Assembly (NCBI GenBank): GCA_940337035.1
Contig: CALNHX010001948.1
Coordinates: 124,001 to 188,000 of the forward strand
Direction: 5' to 3'
Origin: Agriotes lineatus
Taxonomy: Eukaryota; Arthropoda; Insecta; Coleoptera; Elateridae
DNA: 64,000 nt
This document shows, in pieces, positions 63,851-64,000 of this stretch. Under the pieces are notes generated by a model, which saw nothing but the letters and a program-made list of their open reading frames with translations, did not search any database and was not told the DNA's origin. Made by a program: the position numbers and the translations under genes. Positions within the stretch are counted from its first letter, which is position 1; each line of letters begins with the position of its first letter.

Positions 63851-64000
63851 ATGTACTCACCGAGTGGATAATAAATGAATGATTAATAAAAAATACTAAA
63901 TTACAAATCCCGCCAATTAAATATTTAATCATACGGATTAAGCATTATAAACAATTACGTTAATTTAAATTTAAACGAGTCCTTGACTCGTTACAACCTG

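Overview
The window looks like AT-rich, repeat-dense insect nuclear DNA. Coleoptera is my guess, from the mix of RTE, CR1/Jockey-like, BEL/Pao, Penelope, hAT and piggyBac remnants, but no single sequence proves it. There is no operon, CRISPR array or rRNA gene. Three host genes can be read exon by exon.

Host genes. (1) A PP2C-family Ser/Thr phosphatase: first coding exon on the minus strand, 10210-10828; the rest was not found. (2) A complete four-exon LIN52 homologue, the DREAM/MuvB subunit, on the plus strand at 11335-12082 (123 aa), head-to-head with the phosphatase. (3) An EML/EMAP microtubule-associated WD-repeat gene on the minus strand. Nine exons from 34067 down to 19665 give 644 residues from just before the HELP motif to the stop, and every junction is in phase. 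Its 11.5 kb intron (21866-33364) is packed with repeats.

Mobile DNA by region. 0-9 kb: a possible solo LTR; a pogo-like element split by a hAT; a tRNA-type SINE; a CR1/Jockey-like RT whose 3' end runs into a 1.1 kb 9-bp minisatellite; and a long-TIR element holding an LTR-like GC-rich block. 12-19 kb: small TIR elements, RTE LINE pieces with clear target-site duplications, a decayed piggyBac, and a SINE. 21-43 kb: hairpin elements, a 4.1 kb tandem duplication with an internal deletion, a three-level nest of TIR elements, another hAT, a 150-bp satellite and a pentanucleotide repeat. 43.2-49.65 kb: a structurally complete BEL/Pao retrotransposon with an intact 1760-residue polyprotein and LTRs differing at one base in 315. 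It abuts a 5'-truncated LINE RT (49652-51583). 51.9-64 kb: two large palindromic elements, a second copy of the first SINE, a Penelope GIY-YIG remnant, and RTE fragments.

The strongest less usual signals are these: a set of hairpin elements whose arms differ between loci while the loop and flank style is kept; a snapback MITE core shared by four loci with different outer arms; the minisatellite growing from a LINE tail; and the BEL/LINE junction, where no target-site duplication is visible.
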